Source: Micrococcales bacterium
GTDB lineage: Bacteria > Actinomycetota > Actinomycetes > S36-B12 > GCA-2699445
Reading direction: 5' to 3'
Length of the DNA stretch: 40,320 nucleotides
NCBI GenBank assembly: GCA_002699445.1
Contig: PAAU01000026.1
Span: 1-40,320, forward strand
Part shown: positions 7,127-15,695 of the stretch, piece after piece
Layout of the letters: every line of letters starts with the position of its first letter
Numbering within the stretch: position 1 is the first letter of the stretch
Program-made: the position numbers and the translations under genes
Notes under the pieces: model-generated
Database searches by the model: none
What the model saw: only the letters and a program-made list of their open reading frames with translations
Told to the model about the DNA's origin: nothing

Positions 7127-7235
7127 GGACATCTCCTGCTGGCAGTTCTCTTCCAGGGCCGAACCTAGTCTTTGTTCGGGTGCGTTGCTTGCTGAGCCAT
7201 TGGGATCGCCGACGAGTGCTTCGCGAACTGGAGGT

Positions 7236-7241
7236 TAGAAT
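7236..7241 (+). promoter_or_regulatory. -10 box of a leaderless promoter
   Basis: TAGAAT ends six bases before the ATG at 7248, placing the transcript start at or next to the start codon. A GGAGG is present but 13 bases away, too far to serve well. Confidence 0.55.
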
Positions 7242-7247
7242 CCGGCT

Positions 7248-8378
7248 ATGGTTTCGGACAATCGGGTATTGCTGTTGGGTGCGACCGGTTTCACGGGAAA
7301 GCTTGTTGCGGAGCAACTGCTTAAGTCGGGAGCGGCACCGATCTTGGTCGGACGGGATCCAGACAAGCTGCGGTCATTGACTGCGCAGATGCAGGATTTC
7401 GCGGTGGCACAACAAGAAATCGAATGGGCAGTTGCGGACGTCACTGATCCCAGTTCCATACGTGCACTGTTGAAATCTCCGCAGGACGTAATGATTAGCA
7501 CAATAGGGCCGTTCGCGCGGTTAGGCCATAGTCCGGTCGCAGCTGCGATCGATGCTGGCGCGGCATATCTGGATTGCACTGGCGAGTCGGCTTTTGTGCA
7601 ACAGATCTTCTCGGAGTACGACCGCCAAGCTCGTCAAACGGGTGCGCGCCTGTTGACAGCGTTTGGCTTCGACTATGTCCCCGGGAACCTGGCCGCGGCG
7701 CTCTTGATGGAGCGACAGTCGAGCGAGGAGATCGTCAGGATAGACATCGGATACTTCGTGACTGGAAATTTTGCGCCTAGCAGCGGAACAATGGCCAGTG
7801 CAGCTGGAGCCGTGGTCGATCCCTCGTATCGCTTTCAAGACGGTGTCATCTCCTCCGAACGAGCAGGATCACGAAGCCTTGACTTTGAGGTGGGAGATCG
7901 CCAGCTATCGGGGGTGAGCGTTGGCGGAACCGAACAGTTTGCACTGCCGCGGCGCTACCCGGCACTGCGCACGGTGAATACCCAAGTGGGGTGGATTGGA
8001 CGCTGGTCCAAAGCATGGTCAACTGCTGGGGCTTTGGTCGGGGGCGCAATGCAGGTGCCTGGGGTCGGAGCCGCTATGGGCGCAGTGATGCGTGGTGCAA
8101 TCGGTGGAGCATCAGACACCGGCCCTCCTGTTCATCGTCGCCGGCGCAATCGGTCGGTAGTGGTGGCGGTTGGACGAGATGCCTCCGGTGAGAAGGTGGA
8201 TCAGGTTCAGGTTGAAGGGCCCGATCCGTACGATATGACTGCGGGACTCCTGACATGGGGTTCCGGGATGTTGGCCCGAGGCAAGGAAACTACCGTCGGC
8301 GCTTTGGGTCCGGTAGACGCGTTCAATATCGATCCGCTGGTCGCTGGTTGTTTGGCTCTTGGCCTTGCTGATGTGTGA
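7248..8378 (+). CDS. Trans-acting enoyl reductase / saccharopine dehydrogenase-like oxidoreductase
   Basis: A 376-residue protein with an N-terminal Rossmann fold (RVLLLGATGFTGKLVAEQLL, residues 6-25; VGRDPDKL for nucleotide selectivity) and the GPFARLGHSPVAAAIDAGAAYLDCTGE region of saccharopine-dehydrogenase-like proteins. Actinobacterial members include the trans-acting enoyl reductase of phenolic-glycolipid synthesis, but most have unknown substrates. No polyketide synthase is nearby, so the lipid role should not be assumed. The C-terminal 100 residues are Gly/Val-rich with short hydrophobic stretches. The stop overlaps the start of the next gene by eight bases, so the two are likely co-translated. 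Confidence 0.8.
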   Translation: MVSDNRVLLLGATGFTGKLVAEQLLKSGAAPILVGRDPDKLRSLTAQMQDFAVAQQEIEWAVADVTDPSSIRALLKSPQDVMISTIGPFARLGHSPVAAAIDAGAAYLDCTGESAFVQQIFSEYDRQARQTGARLLTAFGFDYVPGNLAAALLMERQSSEEIVRIDIGYFVTGNFAPSSGTMASAAGAVVDPSYRFQDGVISSERAGSRSLDFEVGDRQLSGVSVGGTEQFALPRRYPALRTVNTQVGWIGRWSKAWSTAGALVGGAMQVPGVGAAMGAVMRGAIGGASDTGPPVHRRRRNRSVVVAVGRDASGEKVDQVQVEGPDPYDMTAGLLTWGSGMLARGKETTVGALGPVDAFNIDPLVAGCLALGLADV

Positions 8379-9279
8379 ACCAGCTGAATCCTTGACGATC
8401 CTTCAACCTGAGGATTGGGTTCAGCTGGAACGGAAGCATCGTGATCGGGTGCAGCCCTGGATTGGTCCGCGTTTGGCTCGCCGCCAACGCGGCGAACGAC
8501 ACCCGGTCGATGACTTTCTTTTTGAGTACTACCGTTTGAGTCCCAGTCAGTTGAGTTCGTGGCACCCTGGCTGGCGTCATGAAGTGGTGGGGAATCCCCG
8601 GCTATCCGAAGAAGTCGGCTACCGTCGTCGTTCGGTTGGCCACGGAGTTGATCCGGTGGTCTCCGACCGCAAACGGCAACGTATGCAGCATGCTCAGCGG
8701 CTGTTGTCGGCCACTCAAGATCGCTCACCAGGATTCTCCTGTTTTGGTTTGCACGAGTGGGCAATGGTCTATCGCACTCAAGAAGTCCGGCACGAGCAAG
8801 TACCGCTTCGGTTACAACCAAAACAAATCGCAGCCACAGTCGAGTCCGTCGGTTTGTCCTGTACCCATTTCGACGCCTATCGGTTTTTCACCCCCGCGGC
8901 CAAACAACTGCACCCAGCTTTGCAACGCAGTGAGCAGGTCGATCTGGAACAACCGGGATGTATCCATGTCGGCATGGATCTCTATCGATTTGCCTACGAG
9001 AGTCTGCCGCTTGTGTGTAGCGAGCTAGTAGCGGATTGCTTTGAGTTCGCCAGAGACTCACGAAACTTAGACATGCGCTCATCTCCCTACGATCTCTCCG
9101 CTTGGGGTCTCACCCCTATCGCTATCGAGACGCCCGAGGGCCGTCGGAAACACGCTCACATGCAGCGATCGCTCGCAGAGCGAGCGGTACCGTTACGCAG
9201 ACGGTTGGTGACGGAGATTCAGGACGCATTGCAGTGGGTCCAACGGCGCGCCGCCGTCGGGCAGGCTCATAGCGACTGA
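8371..9279 (+). CDS. Conserved actinobacterial protein, often annotated as 3-methyladenine DNA glycosylase
   Basis: A 302-residue soluble protein. The pattern RRQRGERHPVDDFLFEYY, SPSQLSSWHPGW and FGLHEWAMVYR is characteristic of a widespread actinobacterial family whose databank name is 3-methyladenine DNA glycosylase. I see none of the hallmarks of AlkA, Tag or AAG glycosylases, so the name is unproven. His, Trp and Tyr are frequent and conserved-looking. The ATG at 8371 overlaps the stop of the preceding gene (8376-8378). A TTG at 8359 is an alternative. It is the downstream half of a two-gene unit. Confidence 0.8.
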   Translation: MCEPAESLTILQPEDWVQLERKHRDRVQPWIGPRLARRQRGERHPVDDFLFEYYRLSPSQLSSWHPGWRHEVVGNPRLSEEVGYRRRSVGHGVDPVVSDRKRQRMQHAQRLLSATQDRSPGFSCFGLHEWAMVYRTQEVRHEQVPLRLQPKQIAATVESVGLSCTHFDAYRFFTPAAKQLHPALQRSEQVDLEQPGCIHVGMDLYRFAYESLPLVCSELVADCFEFARDSRNLDMRSSPYDLSAWGLTPIAIETPEGRRKHAHMQRSLAERAVPLRRRLVTEIQDALQWVQRRAAVGQAHSD

Positions 9280-9329
9280 AACACTGTGGCAGACCCACCT
9301 ACGAGTTGGTCCAAGATTGAGGAGTCACG

Positions 9330-9617
9330 ATGTGCGGATGTCTGGCGCTAGCGCTAGGAGCAATGTTCCCTCGGATAGCGCTCGTACTTTTGTGGTTCTT
9401 TTCCGATTGGATCGACCGTGCCTTCAGCGGCGAATGGCTGATACCAGTCATCGGTGTTCTCTTGCTTCCGTACACCACGTTGGCCTACGTCGCCTTATAC
9501 GCCTGGACCGGAACGGTAGAAGGCTTCAGTTGGTTTATCGTGGCCCTTGCCTTCCTCGGTGACATCGGAGCCTATGCATCCGGGAGTCAGGCGCGTCGAA
9601 CCTCACCCTCGGCCTAG
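9330..9617 (+). CDS. Small conserved membrane protein
   Basis: A 95-residue protein starting MCGCLALALGAMFPRIALVLLWFF, with about three hydrophobic segments (9-24, 36-58, 68-84) and the motif FSDWIDRAF between the first two. Similar short proteins occur widely in actinobacteria without known function. GAGGAG five bases before the ATG supports the start. It stands alone between the preceding two-gene unit and the penicillin-acylase gene. Confidence 0.8.
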   Translation: MCGCLALALGAMFPRIALVLLWFFSDWIDRAFSGEWLIPVIGVLLLPYTTLAYVALYAWTGTVEGFSWFIVALAFLGDIGAYASGSQARRTSPSA

Positions 9618-9648
9618 CCCATTGCATCGGGGTCTCACCTGGCTGGAT

Positions 9649-9654
9649 TAGATT
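9649..9654 (+). promoter_or_regulatory. -10 box of a leaderless promoter
   Basis: TAGATT ends six bases before the ATG at 9661. No Shine-Dalgarno lies between them, so a leaderless transcript is likely. Confidence 0.55.
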
Positions 9655-9660
9655 CGGCTC

Positions 9661-12243
9661 ATGCGCATCGTTGCCCGGATCATCATCGTGCTTTTGGTCC
9701 TCGTTCTGATTCTGGGTGTTATCGCCGCGGGAATCGGATTATGGACTGTCAGACGATCATTCCCTCAGATTGATGGAGCCGCGCAGTTGATCGGCCTCTC
9801 GGCTGACGTCGAGGTCATCCGGGATGAGCGAGGAATCCCCAATATCTATGCGGACAACCAGGCGGACCTATTTATGGCACTGGGATTTGTCCATGCCCAA
9901 GATCGTTTTTATGAGATGGATTTTCGGAGACATGTGACGTCGGGCCGGCTCGCAGAGATGTTTGGCGAATCGCAGGTAGATACGGATGCTTTTCTGCGTC
10001 GATTGGATTGGCGAGGCGTGGCTGAAGTTGAATACGGTCAAATCAGTTCTGAGTCACGTCTGGCCCTGGATTCGTACGCAGATGGGGTCAACCGTTTCCT
10101 AGCCGGGCGCAGTGGTCCTGAGATCTCGCTTGAGTACCTGGTGTTATCTGTGCAAAATCCGGAGTATTCCATCGAGCAATGGGATCCAGTTGATTCCTTA
10201 GCTTGGCTCAAGGCACTCGCCTGGGATCTGAACGGTAACTATGAAAAAGAGGTTTCGCGGGCGATTGCGGCTGCCAAGGTCGGAGTTGAGCGAACGGAAG
10301 AACTTTATCCGGCCTACCCCTTTGAGCGGAACGGTTCGATTGTCGGCGATGCAGAAGAGCCCAAGCTCGCGAAGCAGTTGACGACCAACATCGCCGCGCC
10401 CAATCTTTTCGATCAGCCCAGCGTCGGTCCGGCTTTGGCGCGAGCGGCAGAGAATGCCGGTGGTCTCCGCGAGGTTCTCGGAGTAACCGGCCAAGGTATT
10501 GGATCGAACTCGTGGGTGATTTCCGGATCATTAACGCAAAGTGGGGCCCCACTATTGGCGAATGATCCGCACCTAGCTCCGAGTATGCCGAGCATTTGGT
10601 ACCAGGCCGGTCTGCGGTGTCGAGAGGTGAACGAGCAATGTCCGTATGACGTCACCGGGTGGACGATGTCTGGAGTTCCTGGCGTCTTCATCGGACACAA
10701 CCAGAGCATCGCCTGGGGTCTGACGAATCTCGGCCCAGATGTGAGCGATCTTGCACTTGAGCGAGTGACTGGTCGCAAATATGAACTCGATGGTAAGCGC
10801 CGGCCGTTGTTGACGCGCAAAGAATCCATTCGGGTAGCTGGTGGAACAGAAGTTCCGATAGAGGTTCGGGCAACGGGTAACGGCCCCATCATTTCTGACC
10901 TGCCAGGTTCGGACATTTACGGTGAGGTGGGCGAAGCCGCTCCCGTTCCAGCGCCCGGTCAGACTGAATCAGCGCCGAAGCAGCCTCGTGGCGCTGGCTA
11001 TGCCGTCTCGTTGAAGTGGACTGGCCTCACCCCACGACCAACCTATGACGCCATTTTGGCCGTGAACCGAGCGACAAACTGGGAAGAGTTCCGAGCGGCA
11101 GCAGCCGAGCTGTCGGTGCCATCTCAAAATCTGGTCTACGCCGATACAGCGGGAACGATCGGATACCAAGCCCCTGGGGTCATCCCAGTGCGACAAGGTT
11201 ATGACGGCAAGTGGCCTTTTCCTGGGTGGGATTCCAGTTTTGATTGGTCTGCGAATATTCCTTTTCAGGACCTGCCCAGCATCACGAATCCGGCTGCGGG
11301 CTGGGTAACAACAGCAAATCAACAAGTAGTCCCTACTGACGGCGCACCGCAGCTGAAGAGCGATCCCACCTCATATGGGTCTCGTGCGAGTCGCATCAAT
11401 GAACGAATAGCGGCGGTAGTTTCGGCCGGCGGTAAGTTGACGGCAACCGATATGCAATCGATCCAGCTCGATGCTGGAAATGAGCTCGCCGAATTCTTGG
11501 TGCCACGACTGCAGCGGATTACGGTGGACGCGCAGACCCAACAAGCTGTGCAGCTACTGGCGGATTGGGATTTTCAGCAAACAGCGGATTCGGCCGCGGG
11601 TGCCTATTTCAATGTGTTTTATCGTCAACTACTTCAGCTCATGTTCTACGACGAGCTTGGTGCAACGAATCAATCCGGAGTCAACGCCGGTGACCGAACA
11701 TGGGAATCAATTCGGAACCTATGGGAGGAGCCGCGGAACGTCTGGTGGGACGATGTAGCGGAGCCGGGCCGGCAACGTCGTAATGACACCGTCTCGGCGG
11801 CACTGCAAGCCGCAAGCCAAGAGCTACGAAGAACGCAGGGCGAGGATCCGGCTCAGTGGAACTGGGGAGATCTACACCAAGTAGAGGCTCAGAATGCCTC
11901 CCTTGGCGACAGCGGGATCGCGGTCATTGAGAGCATCTTCAATCGGGGACCGCTGTCAGTGGGAGGGGGGAGTTCGATTCCGCTGGCCAATGGTTGGGAC
12001 CCGGTGGATGGCTACGGAGTTTCCTGGATTCCTTCGATGCGCCAAGTCGTTGATCTTGGTGATTTAGACCAATCGACCTGGGTCAATTTCACGGGGAACA
12101 GTGGTCACACCTACAACGCAAATTATGTCGATCAATTCGACGCCTGGGCCAGCGGTGGCCAGTACCCGTGGCCATTCAGTAGGCAAGCTGTGACGTCAGC
12201 AGGCACCGATACGCTGACCCTCTCCCCGAGCCGACCAAACTAG
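9661..12243 (+). CDS. Penicillin acylase family N-terminal-nucleophile hydrolase
   Basis: An 860-residue precursor of the S45 family (penicillin G, cephalosporin and acyl-homoserine-lactone acylases). Residues 5-30 form a signal anchor. The alpha part carries VEVIRDERGIPNIYA and GFVHAQDRFYEMDFRR. Cleavage is expected between Gly281 and Ser282 in GQGIGSNSWVI, freeing Ser282 as the nucleophile of the beta chain, followed by LLANDPHL and GVPGVFIGHNQSIAWGLTN. TAAG-type C-terminal elements (FTGNSGHTYNANYVDQFD) match the family end. The substrate is unknown; cleavage of amide bonds in quorum signals, antibiotics or cell-surface compounds is possible. The protein acts outside the membrane. The gene ends 13 bases from a convergent gene. 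Confidence 0.9.
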   Translation: MRIVARIIIVLLVLVLILGVIAAGIGLWTVRRSFPQIDGAAQLIGLSADVEVIRDERGIPNIYADNQADLFMALGFVHAQDRFYEMDFRRHVTSGRLAEMFGESQVDTDAFLRRLDWRGVAEVEYGQISSESRLALDSYADGVNRFLAGRSGPEISLEYLVLSVQNPEYSIEQWDPVDSLAWLKALAWDLNGNYEKEVSRAIAAAKVGVERTEELYPAYPFERNGSIVGDAEEPKLAKQLTTNIAAPNLFDQPSVGPALARAAENAGGLREVLGVTGQGIGSNSWVISGSLTQSGAPLLANDPHLAPSMPSIWYQAGLRCREVNEQCPYDVTGWTMSGVPGVFIGHNQSIAWGLTNLGPDVSDLALERVTGRKYELDGKRRPLLTRKESIRVAGGTEVPIEVRATGNGPIISDLPGSDIYGEVGEAAPVPAPGQTESAPKQPRGAGYAVSLKWTGLTPRPTYDAILAVNRATNWEEFRAAAAELSVPSQNLVYADTAGTIGYQAPGVIPVRQGYDGKWPFPGWDSSFDWSANIPFQDLPSITNPAAGWVTTANQQVVPTDGAPQLKSDPTSYGSRASRINERIAAVVSAGGKLTATDMQSIQLDAGNELAEFLVPRLQRITVDAQTQQAVQLLADWDFQQTADSAAGAYFNVFYRQLLQLMFYDELGATNQSGVNAGDRTWESIRNLWEEPRNVWWDDVAEPGRQRRNDTVSAALQAASQELRRTQGEDPAQWNWGDLHQVEAQNASLGDSGIAVIESIFNRGPLSVGGGSSIPLANGWDPVDGYGVSWIPSMRQVVDLGDLDQSTWVNFTGNSGHTYNANYVDQFDAWASGGQYPWPFSRQAVTSAGTDTLTLSPSRPN

Positions 12244-12256
12244 TTTGCCTGGCGCA

Positions 12257-12835
12257 TCAACGGGTCTTGATCGGCGCTAGTCCAGCCTCGGTCAAAATTG
12301 CGTCCACTGGCTCGTCGTGGGGATCGGCAGGCAAGGGCAGTAGATCCACGCTGCGGCAAACTCCCACAATCAGCGGCCGTCCTTGGCGAGGGATCGCCGA
12401 GAGTAGGCGGTCGTACCAGCCGGCGCCGTAACCCAACCGGATCCCGTTGGCGGGGTCGAGGGCGAGTGCCGGTACAAGAATGATCGTGACACCGAGTTTG
12501 GTTACGACATCTGATCCGATGGCGGCCGAGGGGCCAGTGGGATCAGGTATGCCGGTCAAGTCCCCGACCAGTTGATCGGGTTGAGCAGCAACCCATTGCA
12601 GTTCAACTCCGGAAGTACGAGGCAGATATACCGGAGACCGTCGGATGATTCCTTGCAAGAGTGGACTGATGTCAGGCTCGCTGTTTGTTGGCTGGAATCC
12701 GGCAACACCACCTGAACAATAGTGGTGCAGTTCGGGCAGGAAAGATGTGAGCTCGTCCGATCGCTTAGCCCTGGCAACGGACGATTCCTGTCGGCGATCC
12801 TGACGTACCCTCCGCCGTAGTTCTACTTTGCTCAC
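12257..12835 (-). CDS. 5-formyltetrahydrofolate cyclo-ligase
   Basis: This enzyme uses ATP to convert 5-formyltetrahydrofolate to 5,10-methenyltetrahydrofolate. The protein is about 192 residues. It begins with the basic helix SKVELRRRVRQDRR, and carries the family's LGYGAGWYDR (usually LGxGGGYYDR) and PHDEPVDAILTE, the ATP/Mg and folate-site motifs. I chose the GTG at 12835, which follows AGGAG by four bases and gives the typical N-terminus; an ATG 12 codons upstream would add an atypical leader. Its place next to galU, divergently transcribed, matches the conserved actinobacterial order. Confidence 0.88.
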   Translation of the reverse strand: MSKVELRRRVRQDRRQESSVARAKRSDELTSFLPELHHYCSGGVAGFQPTNSEPDISPLLQGIIRRSPVYLPRTSGVELQWVAAQPDQLVGDLTGIPDPTGPSAAIGSDVVTKLGVTIILVPALALDPANGIRLGYGAGWYDRLLSAIPRQGRPLIVGVCRSVDLLPLPADPHDEPVDAILTEAGLAPIKTR

Positions 12836-12899
12836 CACTCTCCTAGCATCCAGCATGAAGTGGAGCGGCACGCCTCCGACATCCCGCTCGGCGCTCGCG

Positions 12900-12905
12900 T
12901 AATGT
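12900..12905 (+). promoter_or_regulatory. -10 box upstream of galU
   Basis: TAATGT ends seven bases before the ATG at 12913. A GGAG also lies two bases from the start, too close to be a good ribosome site, so leaderless initiation is favoured. Confidence 0.5.
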
Positions 12906-12912
12906 CGGAGTC

Positions 12913-13815
12913 ATGGACCAAGTTCGGAAAGCAGTTATCCCCGTGGCTGGTTTGGGGACTCGTTTCTTGCCCGCCACGAAGTCAGTGCCTAAGGAGATGC
13001 TCCCAGTCGTTGACCGACCGGCAATTGACTATGTCGTTCGAGAAGCTGCAGCCGCTGGATTGCGGGATGTCTTGTTCATCGCGGGGCGCGGTAAGACCGC
13101 TATCGAGGACTACTTCGATCGAAACGCTGAGCTCGAGCAGGTATTGCGAGATAAGGGAGACGAGGAGCGGCTGAGTTTGATCGATGACGTGACTCAGTTA
13201 GCTCAGATCCATTCGATCCGACAAGGAGCGGCCCTGGGTTTGGGCCATGCGGTCGGAATGGCTGAAGACCACGTCGGTAACGAACCCTTCGCGGTACTAC
13301 TCGGGGATGATCTGATCGATCGGCACGACCCCGTGTTACAAAAAATGATTGAAATCCGAGCGAAGTTTGGCGGATCGGTCATTGGTCTCATGGAGGTTCC
13401 GCCGGAGACTATTTCGCTTTACGGTGCGGCCGCGATCCGAACCACGGACGAGAATGATGTCGTAGAGATCACTGATCTGATTGAGAAGCCTCCTGCCGAT
13501 GAAGCCCCGAGCAACTTGGCCATCATTGGCCGGTACGTCTTGGACCCGGCGATCTTTTCGGTTTTGCACGATACGACTCCCGGTCGAGGTGGTGAGATTC
13601 AACTCACCGACGCACTGCGAACCCTGGTGTCAGCGCCGAAAACCAGCGGTGGGGGAGTGCACGGCGTAGTTTTCCGTGGGAATCGCTATGACACCGGCGA
13701 CAAGCAGTCGTATCTGCGCGCCACAGTTGCGCTTGCGATGCAAGATCCTGAGCTCGGGCCGGATTTCAGTTCGTGGCTTTCTTCGATGATGAGTGAACGC
13801 CGGCCCGGAGACTAG
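12913..13815 (+). CDS. galU: UTP-glucose-1-phosphate uridylyltransferase
   Basis: A 300-residue enzyme making UDP-glucose for glycans and wall components. The nucleotide-binding signature VIPVAGLGTRFLPATKSVPKEML lies at residues 9-31, with VVDRPAIDYVVREA next. FAVLLGDDLID carries the metal-binding Asp, and LIEKP plus GRGGEIQLTDAL are the sugar-phosphate and dimer segments of bacterial GalU. Length and order of motifs are normal. It is the first gene of the galU-glp-rimJ-sepX cluster; the next gene starts eight bases on. Confidence 0.96.
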   Translation: MDQVRKAVIPVAGLGTRFLPATKSVPKEMLPVVDRPAIDYVVREAAAAGLRDVLFIAGRGKTAIEDYFDRNAELEQVLRDKGDEERLSLIDDVTQLAQIHSIRQGAALGLGHAVGMAEDHVGNEPFAVLLGDDLIDRHDPVLQKMIEIRAKFGGSVIGLMEVPPETISLYGAAAIRTTDENDVVEITDLIEKPPADEAPSNLAIIGRYVLDPAIFSVLHDTTPGRGGEIQLTDALRTLVSAPKTSGGGVHGVVFRGNRYDTGDKQSYLRATVALAMQDPELGPDFSSWLSSMMSERRPGD

Positions 13816-13823
13816 GAAAAGCG

Positions 13824-15017
13824 ATGAGCCTTGGTGAGCATCTCGCCCAGTTACTAGGGGGGCTCTCACCCTTGGAGCCGTTAGACGTTTCATTAGAGGG
13901 CGCCCGGGGGACGCCGCTGGCGAAGGACCTTGTGGCGACGCGGTCACACCCCAGCTTCGATTTATGCGAGATCTCCGGGTACGCGGTCCGTGCAGGTGAG
14001 GTTGCGTCTGGTTCACAACTTAAAGTCATTGATCGTGTCGCCCCAGGAGCAGCAACCTCGCAGCCGGTCTATACGGGTGTATGCGTAGCCGTTTTTGAGG
14101 GGGCGCGGTTGCCAGGTGGTGCCGACGCTGTCGTGCCCGCCAATCCGTTAGAGGGCCCCGGTGCGACGGTCACCATCGATCGGCCGGTCTCTCCTGGTCA
14201 TGGCGTCACAGCTACCGGATCGCAAGCACAGGCAGGATCAGTGCTGTTGAGTGCGGGCCGCATCATCGACTCTCGCGCGATCGGTTTGCTGGCGGAGACA
14301 GGATTTCCTCGAGTTTCTGTGTTGCCCGCGCCGCGGGTAGTAATTGTCACTGTCGGGGAAGATTTGGTGTCTCTGCAGGCTGACGAAGTCAACGCCGGCA
14401 TGAGATTCGATGCTGCTGGCGTATTGCTACAAGCAACAGCAGCCCAGTCTGGCGCAATGGCTTCTCGAGTCGGACCGATAACCGCATCGAGTCGGGAACT
14501 GCGCGAGACCTTGGAGGATCAACTCATCCGAGCCGATCTCCTTATCGTCAGTGGGGGCAGCGAGGCTTATGATCTAAGTGTGAGGAATTTTCTCACCAGT
14601 GCCGGTCGAGTCTCGTATGACGAAGGTTCCACCAGCCTGGGTTCTTTTGGTTACGGGGACCTAGGCGAAGACCAAATTCCTGTCGTGGCGTTGCCGGCCC
14701 ATCCTATTCGCGCGGGAATGCTCTTCAACGTAATAGTCGTACCGATGTTGCGAATGATGGGTGGTCGAGGAGCCCAGAAGCCGTTGACCTTGACGCTTGG
14801 CGCTGATGTAGCGAGGCACCCGCAGTTCACCACGTTGCTCCTGGCCCAGTTGACGGCGGAGGGAGTTGCGAACCCGGTGTTGCGAACGACCCCGACTGCG
14901 CTCGATTACGCTGCGGCGGACGCGATCATCAGGATCCTCCCAGGCGATGGGGTGATGTCGACGGGAAGTCGCATCCCAGCAATGCGTATCAATGGGGGAA
15001 CTGACGATGAAACATGA
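13824..15017 (+). CDS. glp: Gephyrin/MoeA-like protein Glp (divisome-associated), with altered MoeA motifs
   Basis: A 397-residue MoeA-fold protein. Position next to galU and upstream of rimJ and sepX/glpR identifies it with the actinobacterial gephyrin-like protein Glp, which in Corynebacterium binds FtsZ and a membrane receptor. Several MoeA active-site motifs differ: the usual SAMDGYA reads CEISGYA (Ser51 in place of the Asp), TGAPLPxGAD reads EGARLPGGAD, SGGVSVGDYD reads SGGSEAYD (243-250), and LPGNP reads LPAHP (290-294). A molybdenum-insertion role is therefore doubtful here and a structural role more likely; that is inference. The ATG follows AGGA by about seven bases. The last codons overlap rimJ by 11 bases. 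Confidence 0.82.
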   Translation: MSLGEHLAQLLGGLSPLEPLDVSLEGARGTPLAKDLVATRSHPSFDLCEISGYAVRAGEVASGSQLKVIDRVAPGAATSQPVYTGVCVAVFEGARLPGGADAVVPANPLEGPGATVTIDRPVSPGHGVTATGSQAQAGSVLLSAGRIIDSRAIGLLAETGFPRVSVLPAPRVVIVTVGEDLVSLQADEVNAGMRFDAAGVLLQATAAQSGAMASRVGPITASSRELRETLEDQLIRADLLIVSGGSEAYDLSVRNFLTSAGRVSYDEGSTSLGSFGYGDLGEDQIPVVALPAHPIRAGMLFNVIVVPMLRMMGGRGAQKPLTLTLGADVARHPQFTTLLLAQLTAEGVANPVLRTTPTALDYAAADAIIRILPGDGVMSTGSRIPAMRINGGTDDET

Positions 15018-15624
15018 GTGGCCCATCGTCCTGAGTCACGGTGACGTTGTGCTGCGGCCGTTATCGCGTCGAGACGGGCGTCAGTGGCAGCAACTGCGAA
15101 GAGGAAACGTGGAATGGCTGCGGGAATGGGAGGCCACACTCCCCTTGCCGGACCCGACGATTCCTGCCGACTACCGAGCGATGATTCGTAGCCAGACGAA
15201 AGATGCTCGCGCTGGTCGCGCCATCGCATTGGGGATGGAGGTAAGGGGCGTTCTCGTTGGTCAAATTACATTGGGTGGCCTGAGTTGGGGGTCTCTCAGA
15301 TCAGGCTACGTCGGCTACTGGATATCTCGACGCTCGGCTGGGCAGGGGGTGACCCCGTTGGCGGTCGCAATGCTGTGTGACTACGCCTTCGATCACATGC
15401 AGTTGCACCGAGTGGAGATTAATGTACGCCCTGAGAATCAATCTTCGTTGCGGGTCGTCGCGAAACTAGGCTTCAGATTTGAGGGTACGCGACGGGGGTA
15501 TCTGCATATTAATGGCGATTGGCGGGATCACCTGTCTTACGCGATGCTAGTCGCGGAACGACCAAGTGGCGGCCTAGTTAGGCACCTCAAAGACATGTCC
15601 GTCTCCGATCGACGGGCTGAATGA
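15007..15624 (+). CDS. rimJ: GNAT-family N-acetyltransferase, RimJ-like
   Basis: A 205-residue acetyltransferase with DVVLRPLSRRDG at the N-terminus, GYVGYWISRRSAGQGVTPLAVAML as the acetyl-CoA loop (usually RGxGxA/G, here AGQGVT), and HRVEINVRPENQSSLRVVAKLGFRFEG, the hallmark of RimJ/RimL-type enzymes. It would acetylate protein N-termini or another amine; substrate unknown. The ATG at 15007 overlaps the glp stop (15015-15017); an ATG at 14992 in frame lacks a ribosome site. The gene is a fixed member of this cluster in many actinobacteria. Confidence 0.88.
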   Translation: MKHEWPIVLSHGDVVLRPLSRRDGRQWQQLRRGNVEWLREWEATLPLPDPTIPADYRAMIRSQTKDARAGRAIALGMEVRGVLVGQITLGGLSWGSLRSGYVGYWISRRSAGQGVTPLAVAMLCDYAFDHMQLHRVEINVRPENQSSLRVVAKLGFRFEGTRRGYLHINGDWRDHLSYAMLVAERPSGGLVRHLKDMSVSDRRAE

Positions 15625-15682
15625 ACGACGACTTGCGCGCGACACGGGCGTCAATATGCCATAAATGACAGGTCTTCACCCC

Positions 15683-15688
15683 TAATCT
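15683..15688 (+). promoter_or_regulatory. -10 box of a leaderless promoter for sepX/glpR
   Basis: TAATCT ends seven bases before the GTG at 15696, with no Shine-Dalgarno between. The membrane receptor can thus be expressed apart from the upstream cluster genes. Confidence 0.5.
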
Positions 15689-15695
15689 ATTCCTT

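Noticed and set aside
8207-8821. A 204-codon - strand frame
   Set aside because: It lies antisense to two well-supported genes, lacks a known domain and has Pro/Arg-rich shadow composition.
13824-15017. Ordinary MoeA for molybdenum cofactor synthesis
   Set aside because: Key active-site motifs are altered and the gene neighbourhood is that of the divisome protein Glp.
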